A stretch of DNA of 64,000 bases from Dasypus novemcinctus (taxonomy: Eukaryota > Chordata > Mammalia > Cingulata > Dasypodidae): the NCBI RefSeq assembly GCF_030445035.2, contig NC_080696.1:27479661-27543660 (forward strand). The letters are read 5' to 3'. The notes beneath the pieces are model-generated. The model saw nothing but the letters and a program-made list of their open reading frames with translations, ran no database searches and had not been told where the DNA came from. Made by a program: the position numbers and the translations under genes. Within the stretch, counting starts at the first letter, position 1. The number at the start of each line of letters is the position of its first letter. This document shows, piece after piece, positions 12,650 through 23,609 of the stretch.

Positions 12650-13297
12650 TGAAGCAGGCTAATAAGATAGGGAATTAATAGACAGATCTGAAACCTGGCA
12701 AGAGAGTCCCCATGGAGGTTGGGAACCCCAAAGATGGAGGCTGAAGGACCCTCACCTCTGAAATTCTGCTATCCAAAACAAAGTCTTCTTCCTGAGAATA
12801 GGAAAAGTCCTGGATGTTCTCTAAGAAATTTATCATTGGATCCTCACTAAGGGATTGATAGGTGGGATAATTAATGCAAACAGCAAACAGCTGAAACCTC
12901 CTCCCTTTCCAAAGGGGTGGAATAATTAACAGTTTAAAAGCCAGGTACAAACTGGAGCATGGGCTTTTTCACCCTGCTCTCCTGCCTCTGGGCATGTTCC
13001 CTGCCCTCTTGGCACTGCTTTCACCATTTTTCCTCTGCCATGTGACTACATAAGTAACCCTGGGGATTTATAATCTATAAAGGGGAATTGTAGTTTGTAA
13101 ATCAATCCTCTTCATTCTTTTTCATCCCCTCCCTCACTACCTGGGACCCCTGCTTTGTTTGTTTGTTTGTTTGTTTGTTATTTTCTCCCATTTTTCTTCC
13201 CTCTGTACCTGAATAAATTACTGGCCTAACTCACACAGTGTGGTTTTGAAATTCATTTCTGCAGCATAGTCAAGAACCCAGATAGAATCTGGTAACA
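12650..13297 (+). repeat. LTR 'C', 3' LTR of the inner provirus
   Basis: A 648-bp LTR running TGAAGCAGG to GGTAACA and matching LTR B throughout. It contains a (GTTT)n run near 13156-13178 that B lacks, and AATAAA in the CCTGAATAAATTACTGG context. The bases after it (CCAA) do not match those before LTR B (ACAG), so B and C do not share a target duplication. Confidence 0.85.
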
Positions 13298-15683
13298 CCA
13301 AGACCTGTAAAGGCCTTGCCCAATGGTGGATGGCAGAGGTCTGGGTCAGGTGTTGCTCCCTGGACAGCACTGCAAAATGTTAACCTGGAGAAGCCTCTGG
13401 TGGCCCTTGACAAGTCAGTTAAGGTCATTAATTTCTAACTTAACAAAGAAGCCATTTGCCATGTTCTGACCTGCCATTCCAAGCCTCTCTTATCTGGGTT
13501 ATACCTGATACAGGGAGTGAATGGGGAATCTAATTCTAGGCCGGCCATTTGCTGTTTTGCCTTAGAAAGGAAGCTATTAAAAACCCACAGAATTTAACCC
13601 TTGTGAGAGGTATCTGATGAAAATGCAGTCCCAATTCATGCCTCATCTGAGTACCCCAGCTCCATACTAGAAGCCCCCCAAGGATTTTTCTGTAGGAACA
13701 GATCTGAGATTTTTAGGATGAGGTCTCTGCCATGAATGAACACTGGGAGCTTTGTATGAAGCAGATTCTAAAATCAGGCCTTTCCCCATGCCAAATAAGT
13801 AAAATTATTTCTTCTCTTCTAAATCTGTGCTTAATTTAACTGTCAGTCTGCTCATACCTAAAAGCTTATAAATTAGGTTTGGGGTTTACCTGCTACAAAT
13901 TGAGTAACAGTGAAAGCTAACCCAAATATAAGTCTTTAAATTTCAATTTTATATTGTCATTGGATTTAATGTACAGAAGAAACCATGTGGAATTAGTTCA
14001 ACTGCTAGAAAAGTGGGAAAACTTAGTAACATTACTCATACACATAACATAGTTTTAACTGCTTAGCTAATAAACAAAATTGCTCCATTTGTTTTCAAGC
14101 AAAGTTTTACTAAAACCTGTAACTAAGAGTTAAGACAAGATCACAATATAGATGCCTTTATATTATGAAACAGCAAAAGGACAACATCTGAAATTGTTAT
14201 AGCTAGGTGGATTCAGCCTAGACTCTATTGTGATGGTAATTCTAAATGGGGTGTGCCTTTGTGGGTGTTTCAGAACTGGCTTCACCTTTGGAATGGTAAC
14301 TATTCTGCCCTGTTGAATCCATGGAAAAATCTTTGGCACTATGAAACATAGCCAGTCTGGAGGCATGGTTGAGCCATTGCTGGCTGGCAGAACTGCAGAC
14401 ATTTGAAACAGAAATATAGTTTCATTTACTTCATGACCAGACCAGATGTGGCAGATACCTTTATTGTTTTAGGAGTGTTAGTGTTCCCTCCAGCTAATAA
14501 CTCAAGTGGAGAGACACCATGCATGACATTGGGGTCATGGTTTAAATCTTCAAGTCAGTCTGACAAAGGTCAATTTTTCCCCATATTGCATGGCCTTATG
14601 GATATGTTTACTGCTGAAGGCTCCATTTGTGGTTTGAACAGACCTCACAATTTTGAATGATGTAAACTAGATTAGAATACTTTATAGGAGTACCCAAAGC
14701 CCTATCTATTCACCACTCCATGGCAGCCTTTGATGTCCTTTCTTATTGGGTGGCCACAAGGCTGCTCCTTCTGCAGGGGTGGGGCAGACTATTCAGATAT
14801 GGGCTAGAGGACTTGCCTCTTGATTCCAGGCAGAGAGGTTGTTTCTGTGACATATAACATGTTCAAATAACTAAAACCATGATTAATACCATTATATTGT
14901 TATGAAGAAAACATTGTTAAATCTCTAGGAAAAATTTTAATCATTCATATGGATGTTTTACCTACACAAATTTTGATTAAGAAAAGGCTAGACAATTCTT
15001 TTTATCTTTTAAACGTGTTTTATTTAACTTATAGCTTATTAAATGGACTTCACTATTTTTATCACTTTACTTTTTTACAAAGTGGAATAAAAAGTCTGCC
15101 ACAATAATTTAAAATGAAAAGAATACCTTTTAGGATTTGATTTTGAGAAAGCAAAATGTTAAAATTTGCTAGATTTGAATGTCAATTTTTTTCAAAAGTA
15201 AGAAAAGTTTTTTTTTTAACCAATGACACAATAAGGTTAAAATGCAAGAAGTTATTTTGATAAAGCATACTTTCTCTTTGTATACTGATTATTCAGGAGA
15301 AAACTTCTTATAAACTTTTCTAAAAAAGGCTAATAATTTAAGAAAGTTTATTACTTTAACAGAGAGAAATAACCAAAATTTAATTCTGTATTAATGAACA
15401 GTTTGATACTAAGGTTATTAAAATGTAATAAGTAGACCTATTAAATTTTACCCAATTTTGAGCACAAAGATTTCTTTTCTGCAAACTTTCTGCACTTTCT
15501 GTATTCATTCAGATTTCATTCTACATTTTTATTTTTTTCTTAATAACCAGTAATTTTATTTTAAGATAAAATTACTTTCCTTCTTAGGAAAAACACATTT
15601 TATATACCTTACATCTTGTCAAAATGATTTTGAAAACTCCAAGCAAACTTCTTACAACATACAATTACTATTAAAATTAAACA
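13298..15683 (+). other. internal sequence of provirus D, 3' part
   Basis: Continues D after the inner provirus. 13820-14260 matches 8400-8740 of the inner provirus: CTGTCAGTCTGCTCATACCTAA, ACCTGCTACAAATTGAGTAACAGT and GAAATTGTTATAGCT. The rest, to 15683, is AT-rich with no recognisable pol or env frame. The 85-residue open stretch at 14403 has no family I can name. Confidence 0.5.
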
Positions 15684-15831
15684 GGGAAGCAAATTTGTTT
15701 CAACTAATAGAGCATCTGTCTACCACATGGGAGGTCCAGGGTTCAAACCCAGGGTCTCTTGACCAGTGTGGTAAATTGTTCCATGTGCAGTGCTGATGTG
15801 CATGAGGAATGTCATGCCACACAGGGGTATC
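15684..15831 (+). mobile_element. DAS-type SINE, 5' part, old copy
   Basis: The tRNA-derived head is clear: CATCTGTCTACCACATGGGA, then B box GGTTCAAACCC near 15740, CTTGACCAGTGTGG, GCAGTGCTGATG and CCACACAGGGGT. It is more diverged than the copies at 38373 and 51324. It stops at CACAGGGGTAT without its 3' half or A tail and joins directly to the truncated 3' LTR of provirus D. Confidence 0.85.
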
Positions 15832-16056
15832 CAGACCCTGGATTCCTGTATTTCCATGAAACAGGGGATCCCAGGGCAGAACTTCACATTTTCTCCTTTG
15901 AAAATGACTGCCAATAACTCTGAAATGTACACTTTCTATTTCTCACTTTAACTCCCAATAAATTCTTTGCTTGCCTAATTAATTTGTGACTCATTCTTGA
16001 ATTATTTCTCATGTTGAAGCCAAGAACCTAGACACTGGCCAACCTCTATGATAGCA
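15832..16056 (+). repeat. 3' LTR of provirus D, 5'-truncated
   Basis: This matches the last third of the 5' LTR (3530-3768), including AACTCTGAAATGTACACTTT, AATAAA at 15957-15962 and TTCTCATG. It ends ATAGCA next to the ATAC duplication. About 400 bases of its U3 are missing and the SINE head sits at the break, so a deletion joined the two. Confidence 0.75.
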
Positions 16057-16297
16057 ATACCATCTAGGCTACATCATCTTTTCTCCTATCCTTCAGAAAG
16101 CTGGATGAGCACAGAGCCAACAGTTTTAGCTAAACTGCTCTGGATCTTACTGTAGCATTTTAGTGCTTTCTGTGAAACAGTGCTTGACCAGCATAACTCA
16201 AAGTTAGAAAGTAAATGCCCAGAGGCATGAGAGAAATCACCATGCATGGTGGCTTAGGAACCTTTGGCTAGGGTGCTTTCAAACATGCTTCAGGAAC
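16057..16297 (+). repeat. duplicated block gamma, copy 1, second piece
   Basis: Resumes the copy 1 host sequence after provirus D and matches 24622-24828: ATACCATCTAGGCTACA / ATACCAATCCAGGCTACA, CTTCA-AAAGCT-GAT, ACAGAGCC and ACATGCTTCAGG. It ends at GGAAC, the left target duplication of the ERV-L. Confidence 0.75.
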
Positions 16298-16802
16298 TGT
16301 GTCACATTCAAACAGTAGCAGGACTCATGCTGAGCAAAGACATAAGGGAAGGTACAGCCAGGACATTAAAAAACTATACTACCATGGGGTGAGCCAAGAT
16401 TCTTTCTGAAGTAAGAAGCACTGAGCACCATGGCTATCAATCAAAAAGCAATTATTAGGGGAACTTATTTACTGAAAGCATTAGCTACCTCATAAGGAAC
16501 AGCAAGATTGGCAATAAGTTCACTGGAGTATGTCCACATCTAAAGTAACTGCCCAATAGATTACATGGCTGAGAAAATAAAAAGTGACTAAAAGACAGGA
16601 CTTGCATACAAGTTTTGAGAAAATATTGTGATATGTGCTCTTTTCTCGAGAAAATATTTGCTTAGGATAGACAGTTCAAGATTGTAGCAGTCCAAATTGT
16701 TCATGTGTCTATGTAGTTATGGGCTGGGATACCTAAGGAAAGAGGTAGGAATGAGGTCAATCTTTGGTCAGGTATGAAGTGTTATACATATCATGCAATC
16801 CA
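16298..16802 (-). repeat. 3' LTR of the ERV-L
   Basis: The stretch 16530-16802 matches 18368-18639: TCCACATCTA / TCCACACCTATGG, ATGGCTGAG-AA, GTGCT-TTTTCTC, ATGGGCTGGGATACC / ATGGGGAGGGATCCC and GAGGTCAAT / AAGGTCAAT. The outer half (16298-16530) has no clear partner. The inner edge near 16802 is set by a CA dinucleotide and is approximate. Confidence 0.65.
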
Positions 16803-16999
16803 TACTCTTGACTGGTTTTTAATGAGTTCTTTTTTGCTGGAGTCTCTGGGCCATCGTTGAACAATAGTTTAGCACTACACAGATGTTAAGTGAATCCTCT
16901 TATATGTATATATGTATATATATAATATGTAATATGCCTGGGCTACATCAGAATCAGTCCTTACAAAGAGTCCCTCTACCAATCTCTTGATGGGATATT

Positions 17000-18160
17000 C
17001 CTCCTGTGATGGCTTTGCTTGTAATAAAGCTTGTTATACAACTAAGAATTACTTTTCTAGGATGGTATATTGTTCCTCATCTCCTTTGAAGAGTTGAGAC
17101 AAAAAACCTATGGTGATTCATATCTTACTGTCCCTTTTCCATAGGACCCATTCTAGTTCATCCTCTGTGATGGAGACATATAACTCATGTCATAGCTTGT
17201 AGGACCTGTAGTTGAGCTACTAAAATGTTTTCTTTGTAAAGGCCTCCTCTTCCTTGCACACCCAATACCATTCCGCATCTTTTTTTTTATTAGCTTATAC
17301 AGGGGTTAGGCATTGTGTCTAAATAGGAATGAATACCATTTACTATTAAGTAATCCCACAAAAGTCTGCACCTTTTTAAGCAGTTGAAGGTGTGTGTAAA
17401 CTTGGATCTTATTTTTCACAGTAGATTGTAAAATACAAGCCTAACCTGACCATATGACCTCCAGGATCATGACAGTGTTTCCTGGACCCCATATTTTCTG
17501 GAGATGAATTGCCCATCCTTCTTTCTGTAGGTACTGACAGATCCTCTCCATGGCTTTCTGTAAATTTCTTGAGTTTATAGAGGTTAGCAAAGTATCATCC
17601 AAATAGTGTTCTATAGGTACTCCTATAAATGGATTTAGGACCGACAGGTCCCTGGCTACTAATCTATGACAGATAATAGGGCTAGGTATATATGCTTGAT
17701 GTGGGACTTATAAATCCCACTGGAAGGTAAACATGTCTTGTAACTTTTTATCTATTGTTTTATTTCAGAAAACATTGGGAAAAAATGCTTAACAATATAA
17801 TTCACCCCTAGACATGTTGTTCATCATTTTAGCATTTAGAATACATTGGGTATGGCAACTTAGATGGCAGGAGTAACTTTGTTCAGTTCCCCAAACCTAG
17901 TCATTCTACATTTTCCATGTGGTTTGCATACAGGCCAAACTGGGCTATAGAAAAGACTCCATGCTAGTCAGATAAGTTGCATCTTTTCCAGTTCCCAGAT
18001 ACTTGTGGATATTCTTTCTGTCCCCTGGAAGGTAATATTGTTTAATAGCCACCATTCTTCTTGAACCTTAGCCATGGTAGGAAGGTAGGTTTCCACCTGG
18101 CATTCCTTACAGCACTATCTTTAAATTTCTCATCATTTAGGAAAAATTTTCGTATTGTGG
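17000..18160 (-). pseudogene. ERV-L pol remnant: reverse transcriptase and start of RNase H
   Basis: On the minus strand the RT palm is readable. Near 17940 a PVWPVCKPHGKCRMT string gives the RT entry, followed by a NKVTPA-type segment. Near 17680 is SPIICHRLVARDLS, and the catalytic YLDD box lies at 17594-17605. Further on are GPGNTV and a VQTFVGLL-type thumb near 17360-17480, then DAEWYW. This order and wording fit HERV-L-like pol, with YLDD rather than the common YIDD. Several stops and shifts break it and integrase is absent. Confidence 0.8.
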
Positions 18161-18329
18161 TATCTAAGGCAGCCCCTAAGAGTATTTACTCCTAGTACAA
18201 TTACAGGTATAGAGGTGTGCACACACATACCTGTAGGATGGAAGGGTTTGACTTATTTGAAAAGAAGAACAAGTAGGGATGTTCTCCCACATCCATATTT
18301 TTATGCCTGTGGTCCAGAGTTCTAATTAA

Positions 18330-18639
18330 CAATTATCCCCACATCTCATAAATCACTTAACCCATTCTCACTTGAATATATCCACACCTATGGTAATATG
18401 GCTGAGGAACAAAAGTGGCTAAATGCCAAGGGCTTGCTTACGTGTTTGGGAAAATATCTTGGTATGTGCTTTTTTCTCAAAACAAGATGTACTGGGGGGG
18501 GGGGGGGGACAGTGTTCAAGGTTATAGCAGCAAAAGTCAATATGCTTCCAGGAAGTTATGGGGAGGGATCCCTGAGATAGGGGTCAGGGCAAGGTCAATT
18601 CTAGGTTAAGTAGGAGATGGTATATATATCACTCAAACA
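18330..18639 (-). repeat. 5' LTR of the ERV-L, partial
   Basis: Partner of 16530-16802 in the same orientation. It contains a run of about 17 G near 18494. Only the outer 300 bases align; the remainder of the LTR is lost or too diverged to see. Confidence 0.6.
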
Positions 18640-19210
18640 GGAATTATAATTTCTAAGGAGACCTATCAATTATTTTATTTTCACATGATTTTATTTTCTG
18701 TTCTTCCAAACTAAATTTACTTGGCATAAGAATAAAATAAATAAATCCTAGGACTTAAAAACTTGCCTTATATTGTAAGAAAATGCAAAATTTTTCTTTA
18801 TCTTCAGTCTTAATATACATTCAATTCTCCCAGTTTTCAAATAGGTGGATTATAGAGTCACTTCTCTGCATCTCAGATGGGTTTAGGGGACATTTAAAGT
18901 CTACTCCCTGTGAAAACTTGTAGATATTTCTAAGATATTGCAGATTTCCAAAATAATTTTCAGAATTAACGTAAGTGTGATTAAAGTACTTGTTGGTATT
19001 TCTTTACATTTACTTCAGATTTGGATATTGCAGAATAATTAGCAGGGTAAGTATCTCAGGGGAATTTTTTTCCTTAAACAGCCTAAAATTAACCTGAAGG
19101 TCATTAAAACTTGGATGCTTGTGAATTACCCAAGACATCTTCATTTGGAGAATATTCCACTACCTAAGTTTTTGGTTGGCTAAATGTTGTCTAATTTTGA
19201 GGCAGCCTAT
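18640..19210 (+). repeat. duplicated block gamma, copy 1, third piece
   Basis: Resumes after the ERV-L and matches 24824-25410: GGAAT followed by a TTTCTA-G string, GGGTTTAG-GG/AGG-ATTTAAA, AACTTGTAGA-A-TTCTAAGA, TTTACTTCA and TAAGTATCTCAGG / TGAGTATCTCAAGG, then CCACTA-C-AAGTTT. The match ends where the antisense L1 begins. Confidence 0.75.
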
Positions 19211-20547
19211 TTTATCTATTTTTTTATTTTGTTGTTCATGCTTCAAGGATAAGGGCCAAGAAACAAATCACAAGATCTTGAAGATGTTTCCCCATATTTT
19301 CTTGTAGAAATTTTAGAGTTCTAATTTTTGTCTGTGGTTCCTTGATCCATTTTTAATTTAATTTCTCTATAAGGTGTGAGATAAGGGTTTTGTTTCTTTC
19401 TTTAAGATGCAAATAGTTTTCCAAGCACCATATGTTGACTTGGCTGTTCTGACCCATGTGAGTGTGTTTGACAGCCTTGTCAAAAATCACTTGACCATAG
19501 ATGTGAAAGTCTATTTCTGAACTCTAGATTTGATTCTTTTGGTCAATCTGTCTATTGTTATGCCAGTACTATTTTGTTTTTTATCATGGTGGCTAGATAA
19601 TATGCTTGGTCTAGAAGTGAGAGTCCTCCAACTTGGTTCTTCTTTTGTATGATATTTCTGGGTATTCAGGGAGACTTGCCCTTCCAGCCAAATTTGATGA
19701 CAGGCTTTTCCAATTATGCAAAGAAGGATATTGGAATTTTTATTGAGATTTTATTAAGTCCGTAGATAGGTTTGGTTACAATTGACATCTTAATGATATT
19801 TAGTCTTCCAACAAATTAACATGGGATATCCTACCATTTATTTAGATTATCATTGATTTCTTTAGCAATGTTTTAGAGTAGTTTTCTGAATATAAATTAT
19901 GTCCTTGGGTGAATTTTTTCTCAATATGTGATTCTTTTAGTCACTCTTGTAAGTTGAAGTTTTTTCAGATGTCCCCCTCAGACTGTTGCTTAGTAGTGTA
20001 AAGAAATGCTATTGATTTTTCCTTGATAATATTGTATCATACCACTTTGCTGAAATGCCTATCAGTTTTGTGGATTTTTCAGAATTTTGTAGATAAAGGA
20101 CCGCACCATCAGTGAATAACACCAGTTTTAATTCTTCCTTTTCTATTTGGGTGTCTTTTATTTATTTATCTAGCCTAATTGTTCTAGCTATAACTTCTAG
20201 CACCATATTGAATAACAATGGTGACAGTGGGCTTCCTTGTGTTTTTCCTGATCTCAGCCAGAAAGCTTTCAGTCTTTCACCCTTGAAGATAGTGTTAGCT
20301 ATATGTTTTTCATATATGCATTTTATCATATTGAGAAAGCTTCCTTCTATTCATATCTTTTGCAGTGTTTGTATCAAGAAGGAATGCTATATTTTTGTCA
20401 AATATCTTTACTGCATCAGTCAAGAGGCTCATGCAATTTTTCTTCTTCAATTTATCAATGTGGTTTATTACACTAATTGATTTTCTTGTGTTGCACCACG
20501 CTTGCATAAATGGTATAAAGCCCAATTGATTGTGATGTGTCTATCTC

Positions 20548-20627
<80 letters not shown>

Positions 20628-22259
20628 ATGTGTTTCTGGATTCAGTTGGCAAGTATTTTATTGGATTTTTGATTCTATATTTATTAAAGAAATTGGTCAG
20701 TATTTTTCTTTTTTTTTTAATATCTTCAGTTGGCTCTGGTATTAGGGTGATGTTAGCTTCATAGAATGTGTTAGCATTCTTCTTGTTTGGTTTTTTGGAA
20801 GAGTTTGAGCAAGTTTAGTATTGAATCTTCTTTAAATGATTGCTAGAATTCATGTGTGAGGCCATCTAATCCTGGACTTTTCATCTTAGGGAGGTTTTTG
20901 ATGACTGTTTCAATCTCCTTATTTGTGGTTAGTTTGATAAGGTCTGCTATTTCTTCTAGGGTCAGTATGGATTATTCATGCATTTCCAGAAATTTGTCCA
21001 TTTCATCAATGCTGTCTAGTTTCTTGGCATACAGTTGTTCATAGTATCCTCTTATCATCTTTTCCATTTTTTCTGGATCACTGGTAACATCATCCTTCTC
21101 ATTTCTGATTTTATTAATTTGCAATTTCTCTCTTTTCCTTTCATAATCTAGCTAATGGCTTATCAATTTTATTGATCTTCTCAAAGAATCAACTTTTAGT
21201 TCTGTTGATTTTCTCTATTTTTTTAATTCAATATTTCATTTATTTAAGATCTAATCTTTATTATTTATTTCATTCTGCTTCTTTTGGGATTGTTTTGCTG
21301 TTCTTTTTCTAATTCCTTGTGGAGTGTATTTATGTCTTTGATTTTAGCTTTTTCTTCTCTTTTTAAAGTAAACTTTGTGGGCCACAAATTTCCCACTCTG
21401 CACTGCCTTTCCTGTATCTCCTAAGTTTTTGTATATTGTGTTCTCCTTTTCCTTTGTCTTGAGGTATTTACTGATTCTCTTGTGGTTTATTCTTTGACCT
21501 ATTGATTATTTAAGAGTGTATTTTAATCTCCATATGTAATTATGAGTTTTCCATTTTTCTGCCTGTTATTAATTTCCACCTTTATTCAATTATGATCAGA
21601 AATAGTTCTTTCTAAAATTTCAATGTTTTTAAATTTATTAAGATCTGACTTATGTCCCGACATATGGTCTATCTTGGAGACAGATCGATGAGTTCTTGAG
21701 AAGAAGGTATATACTTCTGTTTTGGTATGTAATATTCTATAAAAATCTGTTATGTCTAGTTCATTTAGCATACTATTCAAGCTCTCTATTTCCTTATTTA
21801 TCCTCTGTCCATATGTTCTATCTAATGCTGAGAGTGGAGTGTTGATGTCTCCAGCTATTATTGGAGAAGTGTCTATTTTTCCTTTCAGTTTTCCCAGTGT
21901 GTTTCTCATGTATTTTTGGGGCACTAATGTTAGGTGAATAAATATGTATTATTGTTATTTCTTCATGGTGTATTTCACTTTTATTAATATACAGTAATAT
22001 TCTTCATCTCTTATAACAACTTTGCATTTAAATCTATTTTATCCAATACTAGTATTGCTACACCCACTCTTTTTAAATCCTATTAGCATAGAATATTTTT
22101 CCAACATTTCACTTTCAGCCTGATTGTGTCCTTTACATCTAAGATGAGTATCTTGTAGACAATAAATAGATGCATCACATTTTACTATCCAGTCTATCAG
22201 TCTTTGTTTTTTAATTGAAGTCTTCAATCCATTAAAATTCAGTGTTGTTACTATAAAGG
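19211..22259 (-). mobile_element. L1 element, ORF2 part, antisense
   Basis: L1 ORF2 on the minus strand, decayed but continuous. The endonuclease start lies near 22227-22039 (RLIDWIVKCDASIYCLQDTH), the rest of the endonuclease at 21924-21586 (AGDINTPLSALDRT and SKIDHM), and RT and C-terminal parts lie towards 19220. The sequence stops about two-thirds of the way through ORF2's C-terminal region, so the 3' end and poly(A) are missing. With 22260-23545 it forms one twin-primed element. Confidence 0.85.
20543..20628 (+). repeat. compound microsatellite (TATC)n(TGTC)n
   Basis: About 11 ATCT units are followed by about six GTCT units and a few more ATCT units, all inside the antisense L1. It gives the low-complexity open frame seen here. 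Likely length-variable. Confidence 0.9.
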
Positions 22260-23545
22260 TGTTTCTTACTTCTAAAGATTAGTGTGGGCTGAGCTAAGAT
22301 GGGGTTAGAGTAGGCCAGGAAGGGCCCAGATCTCTTGCTGTATAGGGAGAAGGTGTAGAAGTCATCTGAGGGATTTACTTTGAGATCCCATGCAGGCCAG
22401 GAGAGTGCCACATGCATCATCCAGAGGGAATCTGGTCAAAGAGACAGAGAGGTCAAGGGAAAACCATGAACTGATATCCACATGACTGGGAATGCCATCC
22501 ATTCAAAGAAGATGACAACCCATACTAGGAAACAGAAAGATATGGCCTGGTCAAATGAACAAACCAAAAATCTAGATGAACCTCAGGTTTTAAGATAACT
22601 AATAAATGATGTTCACACACCCACTTAAACAATTTAAGGAAATGAATGAAAACATGTTATATTAAGATGACCTTTTGTAAGCATAAGGAAAAATTTCATT
22701 GCCTGTGATAAGAAGTAACAGAACTTATGGGAATTAAGGATACAATGGGTAGAATTAAAAATACATTAGAGGTATATAACATGGCTTTGATATGTTAGAA
22801 GAAAAAATAAGTGAATTAGAAGAAAGAATGTTTGAACTTGAAAGATAGGATAACAGAGAAAAGAATGTCAAAAATTGAGCAGAGTCTCAGAGAATTGAAA
22901 GACAACATGAAACACACAAATATCCACATTACAAGTGTCCGTCCCCAAAGGAAAAGAGAAAGGAAAAGGGGTAGAAAGAATATTTGAGGAAATACTGGCT
23001 GAAAATTTTCCAACACTTATGAAAAAATGAATACCAATAATGAAAGACAATGCACCACAAACAAAATAAATTCTAATGTAACTTTTCCAAGACATCTACT
23101 CTTCAGGTATTCAAAGGCCAAAGATAGAGACGATTTTGAGAACAACCAGAGAAAAGCAGTGTATTACTTACAAGGGAGCCTCAATTAGGCTAACTGCTGA
23201 TCTCTTATTAGAAACAGAGGAAAGGAGGCAGTGGTATGATATATCTAAGAAACTGAAAAAGAAAACTTGCCAGGCTAGAAATCTTTATCTGACATTTATC
23301 TGGAAAATTTAAAGTCTTTACAAACAAAATTTGCTAGAACATGTTGACAAGAAACCAAATCTACAAGAGATATTAAAGGATGTGTTACAACCTCAAAGGA
23401 AAAGACAAGGAATAAATCCCTGGAGAAGAGAATAAAATTGAAGAACATAAGAGAAATTGTAAGGCTTAGAAGACAGACAGTAAGATCTAACAACAGAAAG
23501 ACATGGGATAAAATGGTCCAAGTAAGTAACACCTTTATAGTACTG
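22260..23545 (+). mobile_element. L1 5' part (5'UTR and ORF1), inverted relative to its ORF2
   Basis: 22260-22500 looks like L1 5'UTR. ORF1 remnants follow in plus orientation: a coiled-coil-like stretch near 22790-22900 (EEKISELEERMFELE), the RRM region near 22900-23020 (ILAENFPTL) and the C-terminal domain near 23140-23400. The segment ends at CCTTTATAGTA (23532-23542). The same 11 bases start the antisense ORF2 part (22249-22259). This is a typical twin-priming 5' inversion. All frames are broken. Confidence 0.8.
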
Positions 23546-23609
23546 AACTCATTTTGAATAGGAACTTTGATGAGGTTACTTCAGTTAAGGTGTGGCCCAT
23601 TCAGGATGG

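Larger units (their letters stand above)
3127..16056 (+). mobile_element. class I ERV provirus 'D', with nested insertions
   Basis: The unit starts TGAGGCAGG at 3127 and ends ATAGCA at 16056, so it has TG...CA ends. It is bracketed by the 4-bp direct repeat ATAC (3123-3126 and 16057-16060). The paralogue near 24622-24625 carries a single ATAC in matching flanks, which is the empty site. Its own sequence comprises LTR 3127-3768, internal 3769-5077, 5666-6060 and 13298-15683, and a partial 3' LTR. Solo LTR A and the B-C provirus lie inside it. No coding sequence of D itself is recognisable. Confidence 0.8.
16298..18639 (-). mobile_element. ERV-L (class III) provirus, internally deleted
   Basis: The unit starts TGTGTCACATTC and ends CTCAAACA on the plus strand and reads on the minus strand. 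It is flanked by GGAAC (16293-16297) and GGAAT (18640-18644), a 5-bp duplication as is usual for ERV-L. The paralogue has a single GGAAT at 24824-24828. At 2.3 kb it holds two partly homologous LTRs and a pol remnant; gag is missing. Confidence 0.8.

Noticed and set aside
15684..15770. Possible functional tRNA gene
   Set aside because: The B box is good, but the context is a SINE head without a closed cloverleaf or a terminator; the same applies at 38373, 51324 and 51890.
15720..15932. Minus-strand 70-codon open frame
   Set aside because: It crosses the SINE-LTR junction in antisense and has no protein-like features.
20537..20764. Open frame of 75 codons with a long SLSIYLSIYLS repeat
   Set aside because: It is the translation of the (TATC)n(TGTC)n microsatellite inside an antisense L1.
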